The position numbers were made by a program, and so were the translations under genes. The notes beneath the pieces were generated by a model. It made no database searches. It was not told where the DNA came from and was given only the letters and a program-made list of their open reading frames with translations. This document shows positions 63,942-64,000 of a stretch of DNA of 64,000 nt, piece after piece; the first letter of the stretch is position 1; every line of letters begins with the position of its first letter. The stretch covers positions 1 to 64,000 of the forward strand of contig JAPLNJ010000592.1 in NCBI GenBank assembly GCA_026692885.1, given 5' to 3'. Source of the DNA: Planctomycetota bacterium. GTDB lineage: Bacteria; Planctomycetota; Planctomycetia; Pirellulales; Pirellulaceae.

Positions 63942-63972
63942 TCCTGCAGAGATTCACCGTCTACGGAGAGCA

Positions 63973-64000
63973 ATGACGATGAAAGCAATGACAATGACCA
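63973..64000 (+). CDS. Start of a gene that continues beyond the right edge
   Basis: ATG 63973 (or ATG 63979) follows GGAGAG by five bases and opens a Lys/Met-rich leader (MTMKAMTMT), as in a signal peptide. Only nine codons are visible, so no function can be given. Confidence 0.4.

Overview
The window is about 64 kb of GC-rich, gene-dense bacterial DNA. Its gene content points to the PVC superphylum, most likely a planctomycete or a close relative (inference). The signs are five intact S1-type sulfatases, ECF sigma factors of the Rhodopirellula/Verrucomicrobium type coupled to FecR-like proteins, a very large multi-haem protein with a hydrazine-synthase-alpha-like middle region, Tat-exported Gfo/Idh/MocA and sugar-isomerase-like proteins, ThuA and GxGYxxP proteins, and several families of palindromic repeats, some inside reading frames. 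I saw no rRNA, tRNA, CRISPR array, transposase or phage structural gene.

The layout is a large polysaccharide-degradation locus built around two divergent sigma/FecR modules. From 28602 leftward runs a minus-strand gene train: ECF sigma, FecR, GH129/GH101-like hydrolase, two GH2 enzymes, three sulfatases, a DUF5703/GH95-like hydrolase, a sulfatase fused to an esterase-like domain, and a second DUF5703/GH95-like hydrolase ending at 6577. Most junctions are ATGA or GTGA overlaps or gaps of a few bases, so this looks like one transcript of about 22 kb. Further left are an IclR regulator with its own promoter-like region, a 1438-residue tri-CXXCH protein, two decayed gene starts, and the start of a sialate O-acetylesterase that leaves the window.

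From 28962 rightward the mirror module (ECF sigma, FecR) leads a plus-strand train: GxGYxxP protein, Gfo/Idh/MocA oxidoreductase, ThuA protein, beta-helix protein, a GH43-like propeller and a frameshifted paralogue of it, GH106-like rhamnosidase, and a sialate O-acetylesterase. A two-component system on the minus strand (44603-47120) interrupts it. The plus strand then resumes with a tandem-duplicated SGNH hydrolase, GH3, a sulfatase, an MGH1-like hydrolase, a GH99-like hydrolase and a Tat-exported sugar-isomerase-like protein. A third ECF sigma factor (58645) with a membrane partner precedes a 1153-residue secreted protein whose C-terminus resembles GH24 lysozyme.

Functionally the locus looks able to desulfate, deacetylate and depolymerise a complex sulfated, acetylated polysaccharide. 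Rhamnose, galactose or mannose, and uronate or fucose-like residues are suggested only by enzyme families. Nearly every enzyme has a signal peptide. The sigma/FecR modules, the two-component system and the IclR regulator would control it.

The most unusual features are these. Five short reading frames each keep only the 5' end of a large secreted-enzyme gene (430, 770, 56543, 58336 and 63696). Palindromic repeats are read in frame inside two large enzymes. The two FecR proteins share an extra C-terminal domain. A sulfatase carries an apparently dead esterase domain. A large secreted protein ends in a lysozyme-like domain.
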